Shown: positions 44,390-55,900 of the stretch, one piece after another
Numbering within the stretch: position 1 is the first letter of the stretch
Layout of the letters: each line of letters opens with the position of its first letter
Source of the DNA: Aplidium turbinatum
Taxonomy: Eukaryota > Chordata > Ascidiacea > Aplousobranchia > Polyclinidae
NCBI GenBank assembly: GCA_918807975.1
Contig: OU964921.1
Span: 33,754,498-33,818,497 of the forward strand
Length of the DNA: 64,000 bases
Reading direction: 5' to 3'
Translations under genes and position numbers: made by a program
The notes under the pieces: generated by a model
Told to the model about the DNA's origin: nothing
The model's database searches: none
Seen by the model: the letters and a program-made list of their open reading frames with translations, nothing else

Positions 44390-47045
44390 ACAAACCAGTT
44401 TTTACAAATGCTGTAGAAATCGTCACATAAAATTTGATGATAGGCTACTGGTTTACCTACATTTCATTCAGAAGTGGACGTTCACAGATTCGATTTAATT
44501 AAATCTGAAGACATTGCCCAATCGAACTATTAAGCTACAGTTTCACTTATCTGTTTAGGCCTACCATCGTGCTTTTCATATTCCCGTATCTAATAATTCA
44601 ATCCAAAATCACAGTGACATGTATACGCAAAGACCGTGAGAGTTTATATTTCACCAACAGATAGCCTCGGTTACCTTAAAATTTAGTTAGGCTATAACGC
44701 TGCACTGGGCTACTCTTGATAAAAAAATGTCAAGTTATATCGAACGCTCTCCTCTCCCAACTGGTAAGAAAATCTTGTGTAGGCTACGTCACTGAACGTA
44801 CCCTCAATACACACGATTGGTTGGAGTAAGCTAACTACGTTGTCCACGTAAAACATTTTATGCGACGTCGAGTGTCATCATATTTTTTTGTTTTTAATAC
44901 AAAATCTTTCCACAAACCTGCAAAGTATGGCAGGCTAATCTGACACCATATGACTTACCGTAGCCTACTGGTTGTGATTAGCAAATGTGCTCTTTTTCAA
45001 TTCGTTTCGAAAAAAATTTCGAATGCCGCAATGATGCTTGACAATGATCTTTTACTACCTACCCAGGTGACGTAAATTGTATAAGTTAACCTATAACATT
45101 AGTTAGGGAGTGAAAGGTAGATACCGGTAGCCTATTTCGAAATAGATATATGCTTTAACCACTGAAACTAACCATCCGTTGTGTTTACATTATTGTGTGT
45201 TAGTCTTTATGCTGTAGCATACTGAAGTAGGCTACTAAATAACGCAACATCTTTTGGGCTACAAAGGGATTTTTGTGGCTTACGTTGGATCTGTATGCAA
45301 TATCTTTTCAAGTGACTTTGTCAGGATGTACGCTATCTTTTCATGTTTATTTGCTTCTTGTCTTCAAACAAATGCGGTAGTTTCCGCGTAATAGACTTGG
45401 TTAGACTACCCTTCACGACAAGTGGTGGGAAATTGACATGTTGCTTTTGTACGTAACCTATCTTCTACTCGAATACACGTATTGATGTTGTCATTAGGCA
45501 GAAATACTCACTGTTTTTTAATAGAACTTATTAAAAAATAATATGAAACATTGTTGATGGGGCCATTTTGGGTTGGTTGCGATGAACCCCATTAGTGAGT
45601 GGAGCTGATCAGACAACAATGAGGAAACTTCATTCTCGGTTGCCTATGTCAGTGGTTTAAAGCCGCTACTAGTTGGCTACCTTATGCGAAACCCCCAATG
45701 TTGGACGTGAAAAGCTGGGTCAACTGCTATACTCTGTCCAAAAATACAGATTTCTGCAATTAATCAACTCAAAGAACATGGTAATACTTTGAAACCTTTT
45801 TATTTCATTTTCGAATAAAGAATTATTCAAGATATTGGTTGCCCTTCGGCTTAGGCGCATTAACTTTCACCTGGTAGCTTCGGCCGAGTAGCCTAACTTG
45901 TTGAATAGGCAAGGTATTGTAAAATGTAAACCAATGTTACGGAAAAAAATCTGTCAGGCAAAGTTCCATTGCTCAGTAGCCTATTATTATCAAGGTTAGC
46001 TAGTTCAAGCACAATAATTTCGTAATAGTTTGGGAGAATAGTTCACAGCAAAACGAGTCCAGAAATCATAAAAAATTGTAGTTGAATTACTATTTTGGGT
46101 TCCGTTGGTGTTTCCAAAAAAATTGCTTAAACGCAAAAAGTGTTCCACAGCACAGGAAGATTAAAAGCACTGAAGTTGAAGGTCTGACCAAACAGTTTGT
46201 TTTTTTTTTCAAAAAGAATAAAAAACATTGTGTAAGTGGCACATTCATTTGAATTAGTTTTGACTTAAGCTTCTTAGTGAAGAAACACGTTGGGCCAAAG
46301 TTGTTTCGAACGGCTTTGGTTAAAAGCAATTTGATCACGGTTCAGTGAAAACAGTCTAACTCCGACTTCAATAAAATTGTAGGTTAGGGATTGTCCACCT
46401 TTGTTTTTCCCAAGACTGATTTAGTTCACGGTAGTTTCCGAGCCAGTGCGTAACTGTGTATGGGCTCAAATCATAACGATTCAATAAAGCTACCGGTACC
46501 ATATTACAAACCGTTCACATAAATCATAATTGATACAACTAACAGTAGCCTAAAGAACTTTAAAAATGTAAGAGAAACCTTATTGCACAACAAAGTTATG
46601 GTCCACAAAACTTTGTATGAGGCATATAAAGACAAGTAGGTCAGTTCGATTATAAGCATGTCCCTACAAAACAACACTTAATTGACTAACATGAAGCGAG
46701 ATTATATATCACAAAAGTTTTGAAGTAAATGAAAAACATCTGCATGACAGGAGCACAGAAACAAAATCACATTAATAACGGAAGAAAAAACTTATCTGTT
46801 TTGAAAGAGCATTAGGCCCCACTACAGACTGAACAAGGATAAAACATTTACGATATATTGTGGAATTTTTCGTTGCGACTCTCCACTGAAACTGTTTGGA
46901 CGTCTTCTTGTATGATACGTATGGTTTTGACGTTTGAGTGAGTCTTTATATCACACATGTTTGCAAATCAACCGAATTTCACATAGTGAATTGGTACAAT
47001 AGCATAATAAAACACATCAACAAAACATACTAAACGCAACATCAC
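44390..47045. other. Intergenic, nothing recognised
   Basis: AT-rich with many GTAGGCTA-type words. The minus-strand frame 46090-46338 has no motif. The 3' UTR of V-ATPase subunit F lies just below 47053, but no polyadenylation signal was identified. Confidence 0.4.
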
Positions 47046-47052
47046 AATTGGT

Positions 47053-48490
47053 CTATCTGAAGTCTTCCGCACTAAACATTCCTTTTGCTCTGCGAAGTAT
47101 AGAATCCTGAAACAAGAAAATGAATTGATAATTGCTATCAGGTGTCATATAATAATATATGAAGTGCAGCATTTATACAGCAGCATATTCACAGTAAGAA
47201 CAATGCTCCGAGGCGCTGTACATAACAATTACTAATATTGGCTTGTAAAATAGGCAGAGAACGAGATTAAAATAATATCAGATATATATATAATACCTTA
47301 GTTGGATCATACGGTGCATCTTTTGATGGAATTTCGAGGATAGCTGGGGTAGGGCTTGTATGTGCATCAATCAAGTAGCGGACAACATCAGCAATTGATT
47401 GAGAAATTAATATGATGGCAATGTCTGACCGGTGAAGAAATTTTCTGTGAACGCTTTAGATTAGAAGTTGCTGCATAAATTCAACTTTTAGTAAATCTGG
47501 TCATTCGGGCTTCACAACTATTCTTCTGTGGCTAACAAAGTACGTATCTTGTTACCAGTGGTGGTTCAGGAGTCACTGTTACTAGTTTATTTCTATAAAA
47601 AGCACCATCGTTTTGACAACAAAGGATCAAGCTCACACATAGGTTCCTTCAACAAATAATTATACAAAAAAATTGCGTTGAGTATGATAGAGTGCTTAAC
47701 CAAAGTTCAAGAACCTTCTGCTGTTTGATTCCAGCATAATCATTTGTATCTCAGTCGTGGCATCAGTAAGGTTTCCCAAACCTTGCATTGACCATTAAAT
47801 AACTGAAGGTTACAAAGCTACGTTTAAGATCTCTAACATTCTCTGTGCAACGTCGTACAATGCCTTATAGAGAATTGTTGAATAGTCATCAGAACTTTAA
47901 AAGTAAATCACTTCGTAAGTCTGGACAGTAGAACTCCTGCACTGTTGCATAGATAAGTGAAAGCCAATGGTCAATGCAGAGTCTTGCAGACCTTGCATAT
48001 AGCAATTTCCACCACTATTTAAGCAACAGAAAAACATAATATGACATTATTGTGAGTCACTGCAACATTTTTGCCTCGATAAGCATAGCCACACCTCATA
48101 ATCGAAATAATGGATGCCACCACATGGTTACAAGGTAGCTTGAAAAACTAGTGGAAACTAAATTAGTGCATTTAAACAAACAAGGCTTTTTATCTTACTT
48201 TGAAGAAGCACGTTCATGTATTGTATCATACACCAGTACCCATCATAACCACAACAAATCTTTTAGTTTACCAGTCATGCATCGTTGACCAATAAAAATG
48301 TTTTTACTTACTTTAACTGCTCTTCAATATCAACAGTTGGAGTATCTTTTTCCACCACCATAAAGTTTGGTTGTCTCTGCTTGTTGAGTTCCCCAATACC
48401 ACCCAAAAGAAATCCGGTACATGTGTCTTCATCACCAATAACTGCAATAAGCTTTCCAGCTCTACCACCAGTAGATGAAGTTGTAGTCAT
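47053..48490 (-). CDS. ATP6V1F: V-type proton ATPase subunit F
   Basis: Three exons, complement(48312..48490), (47297..47444) and (47053..47106), joined in phase to 126 residues; the animal family is about 119. After a short N-terminal extension ([11 protein letters not shown]) the conserved core reads [20 protein letters not shown], then [49 protein letters not shown] and [17 protein letters not shown] before TAG. Donors are GTAAGT and GTATTA, acceptors TTCACAG and TTTTCAG. Subunit F belongs to the V1 central rotor and couples ATP hydrolysis to proton pumping into endosomes, lysosomes and vesicles. Introns are 867 and 190 bp and hold no recognised element. Confidence 0.97.
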
Positions 48491-48985
48491 GTTAGTTTTG
48501 CTTTAAAATACTTTTAGAATTGACAAAATGATGGAAAAATTAACCTAAAAATAAACAAAACATTTAAAAAAAGGCAATTTTACAACTGGCTAATTTTCAT
48601 AGAGGCAATGCTGTAATAAGCTCATTTCGAGGGGGTTCTTGCTTAAGACCTAAGTTTACCTGTAACTGAACTTAGACAAGCTTTCTTTGAACTTAAACAA
48701 GTTTAAACAAGAGCAAAATCATAACTGCATGGTACAATACATAACTCACTAAAAAAGTTATAAATTAACAATGGTAGCCTAACAAAAAGGAATCTAGAAG
48801 TGTTTATAATATTGTGCGCTTAGTAGACTAGCATTCCATTATATCGCTAAAACTTTCAACAGTTGCACTTGCCATATTCATCACACTGAAACCTGTTGAT
48901 GTAGCACTTAATGTTATTTTATAATTGTATTACTCAAAATTGATAAAAAAATACTTAATAGTACTAAATTAGTACTGTCAATTAA

Positions 48986-49259
48986 TACCGTATTTTACGG
49001 ACCATAAGGCGCACCGGACTATAAGGCGCACTGTCAATAAATTGCTTTGATTAGTTTTTTGTTCATACATAAGGCGCACCGGACCATAAGGCGCACCGGA
49101 CCATATATAATAGTATATCGGTACTGGTTTTGAGTGTAGGCAATAAAGCACTACTGCACTTGATCCATACATAAGGCGCATCGGACCATAAGGCGCACAA
49201 TCAATTTATGAGGAAAAAAAAGAATTTAAAGTGCGCCTTATGGTCCGTAAAATACGGTA
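48986..49259. mobile_element. Foldback MITE, TACCGTATTTTACGGACC ends
   Basis: Both inverted ends read TACCGTATTTTACGGACCAT, followed by AAGGCGCAC; the AAGGCGCACCGGACCATA motif recurs inside. The flanks CTGTCAATTAA and CTATCAATTGA are similar. This type of AAGGCGCAC repeat is seen in many animal genomes. The minus-strand frame inside is a by-product. Confidence 0.75.
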
Positions 49260-49291
49260 CTATCAATTGATCTAGTTCATACATGGCTTAA

Positions 49292-50140
49292 TCATCATCA
49301 TCCGTTCAGTCGTTTACGACTCTCGGTCACTCTATACGTCATCTTTCTCCACATCTCTCGATCCCACGCAGCCTCCTTCAATTCATGCACTCCCATGCCA
49401 CTGTCATTTACAATCGTGTCAAGCCATCTTGTTTTCGGGCGCCCCCTTCCTCTTCCTCCGCTTACCAAACCAAGCATGATGTCTTTTTCCATTGATTTGC
49501 TTCTGATTATGTGGCCAAAATATGAAAGTTTCTGCCTGACGATTCTAGCTTCTAGGGATATGTCCGGTTTAATTTGTTCAAGAATTTTCTCGTTTGTTAT
49601 TTTGGCTGTCCAAGGAGCACGCAGTAACCTTCTCCAACACCACAATTCAAATGCGTCAATCTTTCTTCTGTCTGTTTTGTTGAGCAGCAGGGTTGAGTAA
49701 TTCCAATATAGGAGTGAAAATCGGTGGCAGAATTATAAACAACTTGAGATATGCAGATGACACTACCCTTTTGGCCGAGAACGCACAAGATCTTGAAGAC
49801 TTAATCATCAAAGTGAAAAAGGAAAGTGAAAGGGCTGGATTGAAACTCAACATCACAAAAACAAAAATTATAACAACTGGTAAAGCAGATAACATAAACA
49901 TCAAGATCGAAAATCAAGAAATTGAAACAGTAAATGAATTCATATTTTTAGGCTCAAAAATAAGCTGGGATTCTAATAACTCACCAGAGATAAGGAGAAG
50001 AATAGCGCTGGGAAGAAATGCATTTGTTGGAATGAATAGCATTTGGAAGAGCAAGAATATAAAATTAGAAACAAAAAAGAAGCTGATCAAAACTATAATA
50101 TTCCCAATTGCAACTTATGGATGCGAAACATGGACAATGA
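49292..50140 (-). mobile_element. RTE-type LINE end with inverted 5' part (twin priming)
   Basis: The 3' part (about 49687 to 49292, minus) encodes [20 protein letters not shown], then LSYFGHIIRSKSMEKD and [16 protein letters not shown], and ends in ATGATGATG. The upstream part of the same ORF (49693-50140) lies inverted on the plus strand, with [20 protein letters not shown] (YADD) and ATYGCETWTM. The whole is flanked by ACATGGCTTAA at 49281-49291 and 50141-50151. Compared with the linear copy at 61394-62288 the order is the same, only flipped. Confidence 0.88.
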
Positions 50141-50369
50141 ACATGGCTTAAACCTATCTCTAAATGTAACCGGAAATTTGCACTAACTAGGGTAAACAGT
50201 ATCACAAACACTAAAATGGCAAAATTTGAACCGATAATAACCATTTCCATTTTGTGTTTATTGTGACTACTGTACAGCACACTGCCAACAACTTGTGTAA
50301 CTGTGTAACATATAATACTATTTAGCCGTGAGCAGTCAAGCAACTGCTTGTGATTGAAGCCAGCTGCTC

Positions 50370-50584
50370 GGACATTTATAGATTGACTTGATTTTTTATC
50401 GTCAGACTGGGAAAGCTTAATCCTGGCACTTTTGCATAGCCTACTTGGGTACCGGACTACCGGTACTTGTAGAGTCTTTGTACCGGTACTTGTAGAGTCT
50501 TTGAATTGACACATGCCTGGTCACCGTGGTTGACAAATTAAAGTTTAAAATAGCTGTTAAAGTGTTGTTGCCAGGGAATTGTTT
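50370..50584 (-). repeat. Interspersed repeat A with internal duplication
   Basis: ATCGTCAGACTGGGAAAGCT and TTGTTGCCAGGGAATTGTTT align with repeat A. The piece TACCGGTACTTGTAGAGTCT is present twice. The foldback element at 50585 is inserted at its right end. Confidence 0.55.
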
Positions 50585-51364
50585 AGGTGCAACCTAGTTC
50601 GTACCTTGAACCATTCGTACAGTCAGTTCGTACCCTGAAAGGATCGAGAGAAAAAATTTAAAAAAGCCAAAGTCGCTCATCGCGGTTTAATAACACAACG
50701 CCGAAGTCGCTGATCGGAGTTTCCCCAAACAATTTGAAACAAACTCGAGGGTTAGGGTTAGCGGAAACGGCAGAAAAATGTTTGCGGAAACTGGGATCAG
50801 CGAGGGTTAAGGTTAGAGCATAGATTACTCTATGGTTAGAGTTAGGGTAAGCCATGGATCACTAAACTAGATTTTTAATTCTTTTAATTAGATTTTTAAT
50901 TCTTATTTTTAATTTTTATTAATTTCTAATTCCGTGATCCATGGGTAAGCGGAAACTGCGTTTAACGGAAACTGCGTTCAGTTAGAGCATAGATTACTCT
51001 ATGGTTAGGGTAAAGGTTAGCGGAAGCGATCAGCGAGGGTTAGAGCATAGATTACTCTATGGTTAGAATTAGGGTAAGGGTTAGCAGAAACTGCGAAAAA
51101 ATGTTAGCGGAAACTGCGATCAGCAAAGCTTAGGGTTAGAGCATAGATTACTCTATGGTTAGGGTTAGCGGAAACTGCGGAAAAATGTTTGTGGAAACTG
51201 CGATCAGCGGACTTCAGCCTTGAACTAATTTTTCTCACGATCTTTTCAGGGGGAAAATTTTAAAATGATTGCGGAAACTGCGATCAGCGAATTTGGCTTT
51301 TTTAATTTTTTCTCTCGATCTTTTCAAGGTACGAACTGTTCATGGTACGAACTAGGTTGCATCC
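50585..51364. mobile_element. Foldback element with TTAGGG-like interior (family T), short copy
   Basis: Ends AGGTGCAACCTAGTTCGTAC and, inverted, GGATGCAACCTAGTTCGTAC. The flanks GAATTGTTT (50576-50584) and GAATTGTTC (51365-51373) give a 9-bp duplication with one change. Inside, GGGTTAGGGTTAGCGGAAAC, AGAGCATAGATTACTCTATG and GCGGAAACTGCGATCAGCG repeat many times. A second copy is at 54179-57308. Confidence 0.82.
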
Positions 51365-51374
51365 GAATTGTTCT

Positions 51375-52800
51375 AGCCACCACTGAAAGGAAAGCAGTCC
51401 TTATATGCTTGCTCAAGCACACACCCTGAACGCCGAACCAGCGCCGCTTGATCTTTAGTGAGATGCTAAACCACTGATATAATAGGGCAGATGTTTGGCA
51501 TGCCATCAATTGCCCAAACAAAGCTGTTTGATCTGGTGCAATAACAAAATGAGATCCTTTTGAATGTCACATCGTAGATGTTCTTACTAATTAGCCATAC
51601 AGAAAATGACAGAAAGCTTTATTGCAAGTTCAATGGTAGCATTTGTCTTTTGTTGCTGTACAACTGTGGCATTAAACTTACTTTTCACAAAAACAACCCA
51701 GGATTTAGGGGTGAGGTAGTATCAAACCCTTTCTCTCGCATAGCCTCTAAGGTGAGTGTAAACTAATAGGAAGAAATGCAATATATTTTACCACAGTTTG
51801 GATGCAAAAATTGTCAAAACTACATTATTCTTGACAGCAAAGTACCAGTAGGCTACCTACCTATCAAGCTTCATATAATTTAGTTTTTCATTTCCTAATG
51901 AGTGATGAAGCCTTTAGAATTTAGTTACGGTATTAAAATGTTTATTTCAGTGCAGCAACACGACCTACAAAAGAAAATGACTGGAAAAAATTGCTTGACT
52001 GGTGAACTAACTACAAAAGTTGGGTTCATTATGCAAAAAACACACAGGACAGAAAACTGTGAGTCAGTGGCCCTGTTCGCCTGCCCTTCACCAGTTTTGT
52101 TGCCCACTTGGCTACAAAACATTTACAGTAGCCTATACTGCACTACTGTAAATATGCAAGCAGTTAATCAACGTGAACACTACTGGTACGGTACTCAATA
52201 ATACAATATCTTACTCAAAGAGGGTAAACCAAATAAATCGGTGGAATTACTGGAAGTTAGTTTCTGATATGATCGCATAACATAGGCTAATCGTAAAAAT
52301 AAACAAAAAATAACAACAAACTGAAAAATCAGTTGATTACTGGCCAGTCCAGTAACTATTTTTACCATCACAAACTTCACCAACAATACACCCAAATAAA
52401 TATCACGTAATATAGAACTTTGAGTTATGCAAGTATCATTCTTAATCTACAGTACTTAATTGCACTTTCGAAAAAGGTAACTATTCAAAAATATGAAAAT
52501 TTAGCAAGATATAAACGTTTTGCCTAACTTCCTTACAATTTGCAAATATTTCGGTGTACAAATCGTATAGTCATGTGAATGAAGAATATGACTCATCAAA
52601 TTTTAATTTTGAAGTCATAGTTTTGTTTAGCTTTGAAAAGTTTTATTTTTTGCCAACATTATACATCAAAGTTTTTTTTCAGTAAATTTATTGCTATTGA
52701 ATGTGTTTATATGCTTGATCTTATTTAAAATAAATTTCTTTTTTGATTGCACTTTTGTGGTGTAATCACATCCGGGTATTTGTTCAAAGAAACGCTGAGT
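51375..52800. other. Intergenic upstream of RPL10
   Basis: AT-rich with short frames only. The final part should hold the RPL10 promoter; no TATA box is assigned. Confidence 0.4.
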
Positions 52801-52802
52801 CA

Positions 52803-52954
52803 TTCTTTTGTTGACGAGCAAGGTGAGATACTGGTGCAATTTTGATTGTGTTATAAATCGCTGTGAATCGTAGATTTATGTTAGTGTAAGTGAATATACT
52901 CTGCACATCAGTTTGAAAAACATTAACGAAAGCGTTTTTGTATCAACAGACAAA
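52803..52954 (+). promoter_or_regulatory. RPL10: RPL10 start region with 5'TOP-like tract and 5' UTR intron
   Basis: TTCTTTTGTTGACGAGCAAG resembles a terminal oligopyrimidine leader, which ties ribosomal-protein translation to growth signals. AAG is followed by GTGAGA (donor at 52823) and an acceptor ATCAACAG ends at 52949, leaving ACAAA before the start codon. So a 127-bp 5' UTR intron is likely; the exact start site is inferred. Confidence 0.6.
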
Positions 52955-55900
52955 ATGGGTCGACGACCAGCTCGTTGGTAAGTAACGCTTTATGGTCCTC
53001 ACTTTATTTGAATGTTAAATACAGCTTTGTGGAAATAGTTCTTTGTTAGTCAAAAAGTTAAGAGCCCAAAATGTAGAAACTTAACTCATGTTGGAGTTAA
53101 GTCGCCGCTATTGTGTTTATGAAAGAAAAATGTAGGAGAGATGTTGCCAACCATCGGGTGCGGGTGGCTTAAAACCTACAAGTGTCTTCATGTTCAGCAC
53201 ACAAACTCTTTAAAAACTATACTATCTTCATCTACAGTGTTAAAAAACCTTTTGTGTTCACTTTTCTTAATACTAAAAGTAAAGGCAGTATACTTTTCAA
53301 AACATTTGCTTTCTAAACATGATTAGTTTCTACATTTTGGGTTCTACTGTAGGCTATATTGTTTGATTAAATTAACCAGGTATTTCAATCATTTTGTTCC
53401 TAAGTTGTGTAAAAAGAAGTCACCATTAACATACCGGTGCAGAAAGTGATTCCACCAACCGCTTAGCTGTTAAATTGTTGCTCCCATGTTATCAGCAACC
53501 TGGACCCCTGAACTGTAGATTCTTCAACTATGCCAATTCACACTTTATTCCTTTTGAGTTTTGACGTTGTATCATGTAAACTTTTTGCAATGGACTGTAA
53601 ACTAAATTGTGTTTTTCTTAGCATTTGTCTTGAACTAAATTATAATTTACTTGATGGATGATATAGCCTTTGTTTAATGTTCATTGATTTCTTGAATTTT
53701 GTAGGCTACCAGTATTGTTGAAAATCGTGGCAGAACACCAGGCTTGCAGCTTTTGATTTTAATATTGTGAAACCATCTATTTAAAACAGAATTGTTATGC
53801 ATGTTTGTTGATAATATCGGAGTTTGCTTTATTTGTTTGTTTTGCATATTTTTCAAATTTTTGTTTTTACATGGCTAGCTGAAGATGCTATTACTATAAA
53901 GAAATCAATCCTTAACACTAAGCGGTTAGATTGTTTGCAAATGCCAGCATTTGATAAATGCAGAATAGCTATACCATCGGTAGGTTACGGTATGTAGTGT
54001 ACCGTAGATAAATACTTTTATGGCAGTGGCTATTTGACCGGCGCCTGTCTTTGAATCTGAAACACTATTTGACCGGTCACGACGTCACAATATAGGCACT
54101 TTTTCTCTTTCAAAGCAAAAGACGAGAAGGATGCCTCATAAGTTCCTCATATAAGTTCTAAATTCGACAATTATATTCGGATGCAACCTAGTTCGTACCC
54201 TGAAAAGATCAAGAAAAAAAATTAAAAAAGCGGAAGTCGCTGATCGCAGTTTCCGCAAACATTTTAAAATTTTCCCCCTGAAAAGATCGAGAGAAAGATA
54301 GCACAAAGCCGAAGTCGCTGATCACAGTTTCCGCTTACCTTAACGCTAACCCTCGCTCATCGCAGTTTCCGCTAACCCTAACCATAGACTAATCTATGCT
54401 CTAACCCTCGCTGATTGCAGTTTCCGCAAACATTTTTTCGCAGTTTTTGCTAACCTTTACCCTAACCATAGAGTAATCTATGCTCTAACTAGGGGTGTTC
54501 AATTTCAATTATTTGAGTATTCGAAATTCAATTTATTTTCGATTTCGAATATCACAACTATTCACCAAACTGCAAAATGTGATTTTATTGAAAGAAACGA
54601 CATGAAAATTCGCTAGAAAACGCAAACAAAAGCCATGAAAATTTGTGAAAAAAGAACACAAAATAACGTCTACAGCTCCAGGCCCATGTTGGTGTTTATG
54701 AACACAAGCTGATCGACATGGTCACCGGTCAGTCGGGAACTCAGCTTCATGACGGCCAGGCCAGCTTTTGAAAATGATCGCTCCGCTGGAGCCGAGGTTG
54801 CTGAGATCCCTAACACTTCAAGTTCATTTTCACAGCGAGCGATTCACTGCCGCAACATTTTACTGCAGAGTGCAGAGGTTTCGACTCGAAAGTGACATCG
54901 AGTATGTTTGCAAGCGCATAAAGCTAAACGCACGCTCCGTCTACGTAGCAAATTATGTTGTTTTTGGGTGCATTCAACATCTGATGACATTGAATCGACA
55001 CAAAATGGTTGATTTTTGCTATGTCCCAGGCAGCAAAATCAGTCATTTTTACATTGATTCAACGTTTGCCGACATTAAATCAATGTAAAAATGACAGATT
55101 TTGTTGTCTGGTGTTGAATTGTAGCATCGCGACTCGTTCTAGTGATTATTTATCGCGAAGCTGTTGCGGTTTGCATTTAAAAAGTGTTTTCCTACTGCCG
55201 ATCGCTAGTTCATCTATTGTTTTATGTACATAGGCGCCGAGTTTTCAAAATAGCTGGGCGGGCGAACACATACTGACACGTCATAAAGGTTATTTTGTGC
55301 GTTTTTCAAAAGGGCGATTTTGCTGGGTTGTTGGGCTAGCCTAGTTTTACATTTAAGTTTATGTCTCCTCTAACACGGTTTGGAAACAAGTAATAAATAT
55401 AATTGGTACGCATGGTCCTCTGGTACGTCTGGTCCTGGTAATTCAGTTCCGCATGTTTTTTTGTAATTGGTACGTGCGGGTTGCAGAACGAAAACTGCAA
55501 TACTGTACTAGTTCCATAATTACATTACTATTGTTGATACAACACGATAACACACACACAATACATCGGTGGGTTCATACGATAAGTCGCCCCTAGCGGG
55601 CGCACAGATAAGACACAAGAGATGCTGTAATGCAACGCAGAAGCGATTTTACGGCAATTCAGCTCCCGAGAAGCCATCTTGCGATAAACTGCGCTATTGA
55701 AACGAGCTTACATTGAATCTACAATTAGAACAGTTATATAACAAAGGAGCAGAATTGCAACTTATGACAATCAACGGTTTCATCCGGCCAAACCAACAGG
55801 TGTGCACGGTTTAATATCAGTGACGTAACAGACGCAACTGTGATGATTGAGAACACAAAATAGAGCATTTTGGCAGCAGAGTTAATTCATAACGTCGTTT

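Noticed and set aside
50740-51200. TTAGGG-like tracts as a telomere or interstitial telomere scar
   Set aside because: They lie between matching element ends with 9-bp duplications and are mixed with other unit sequences.
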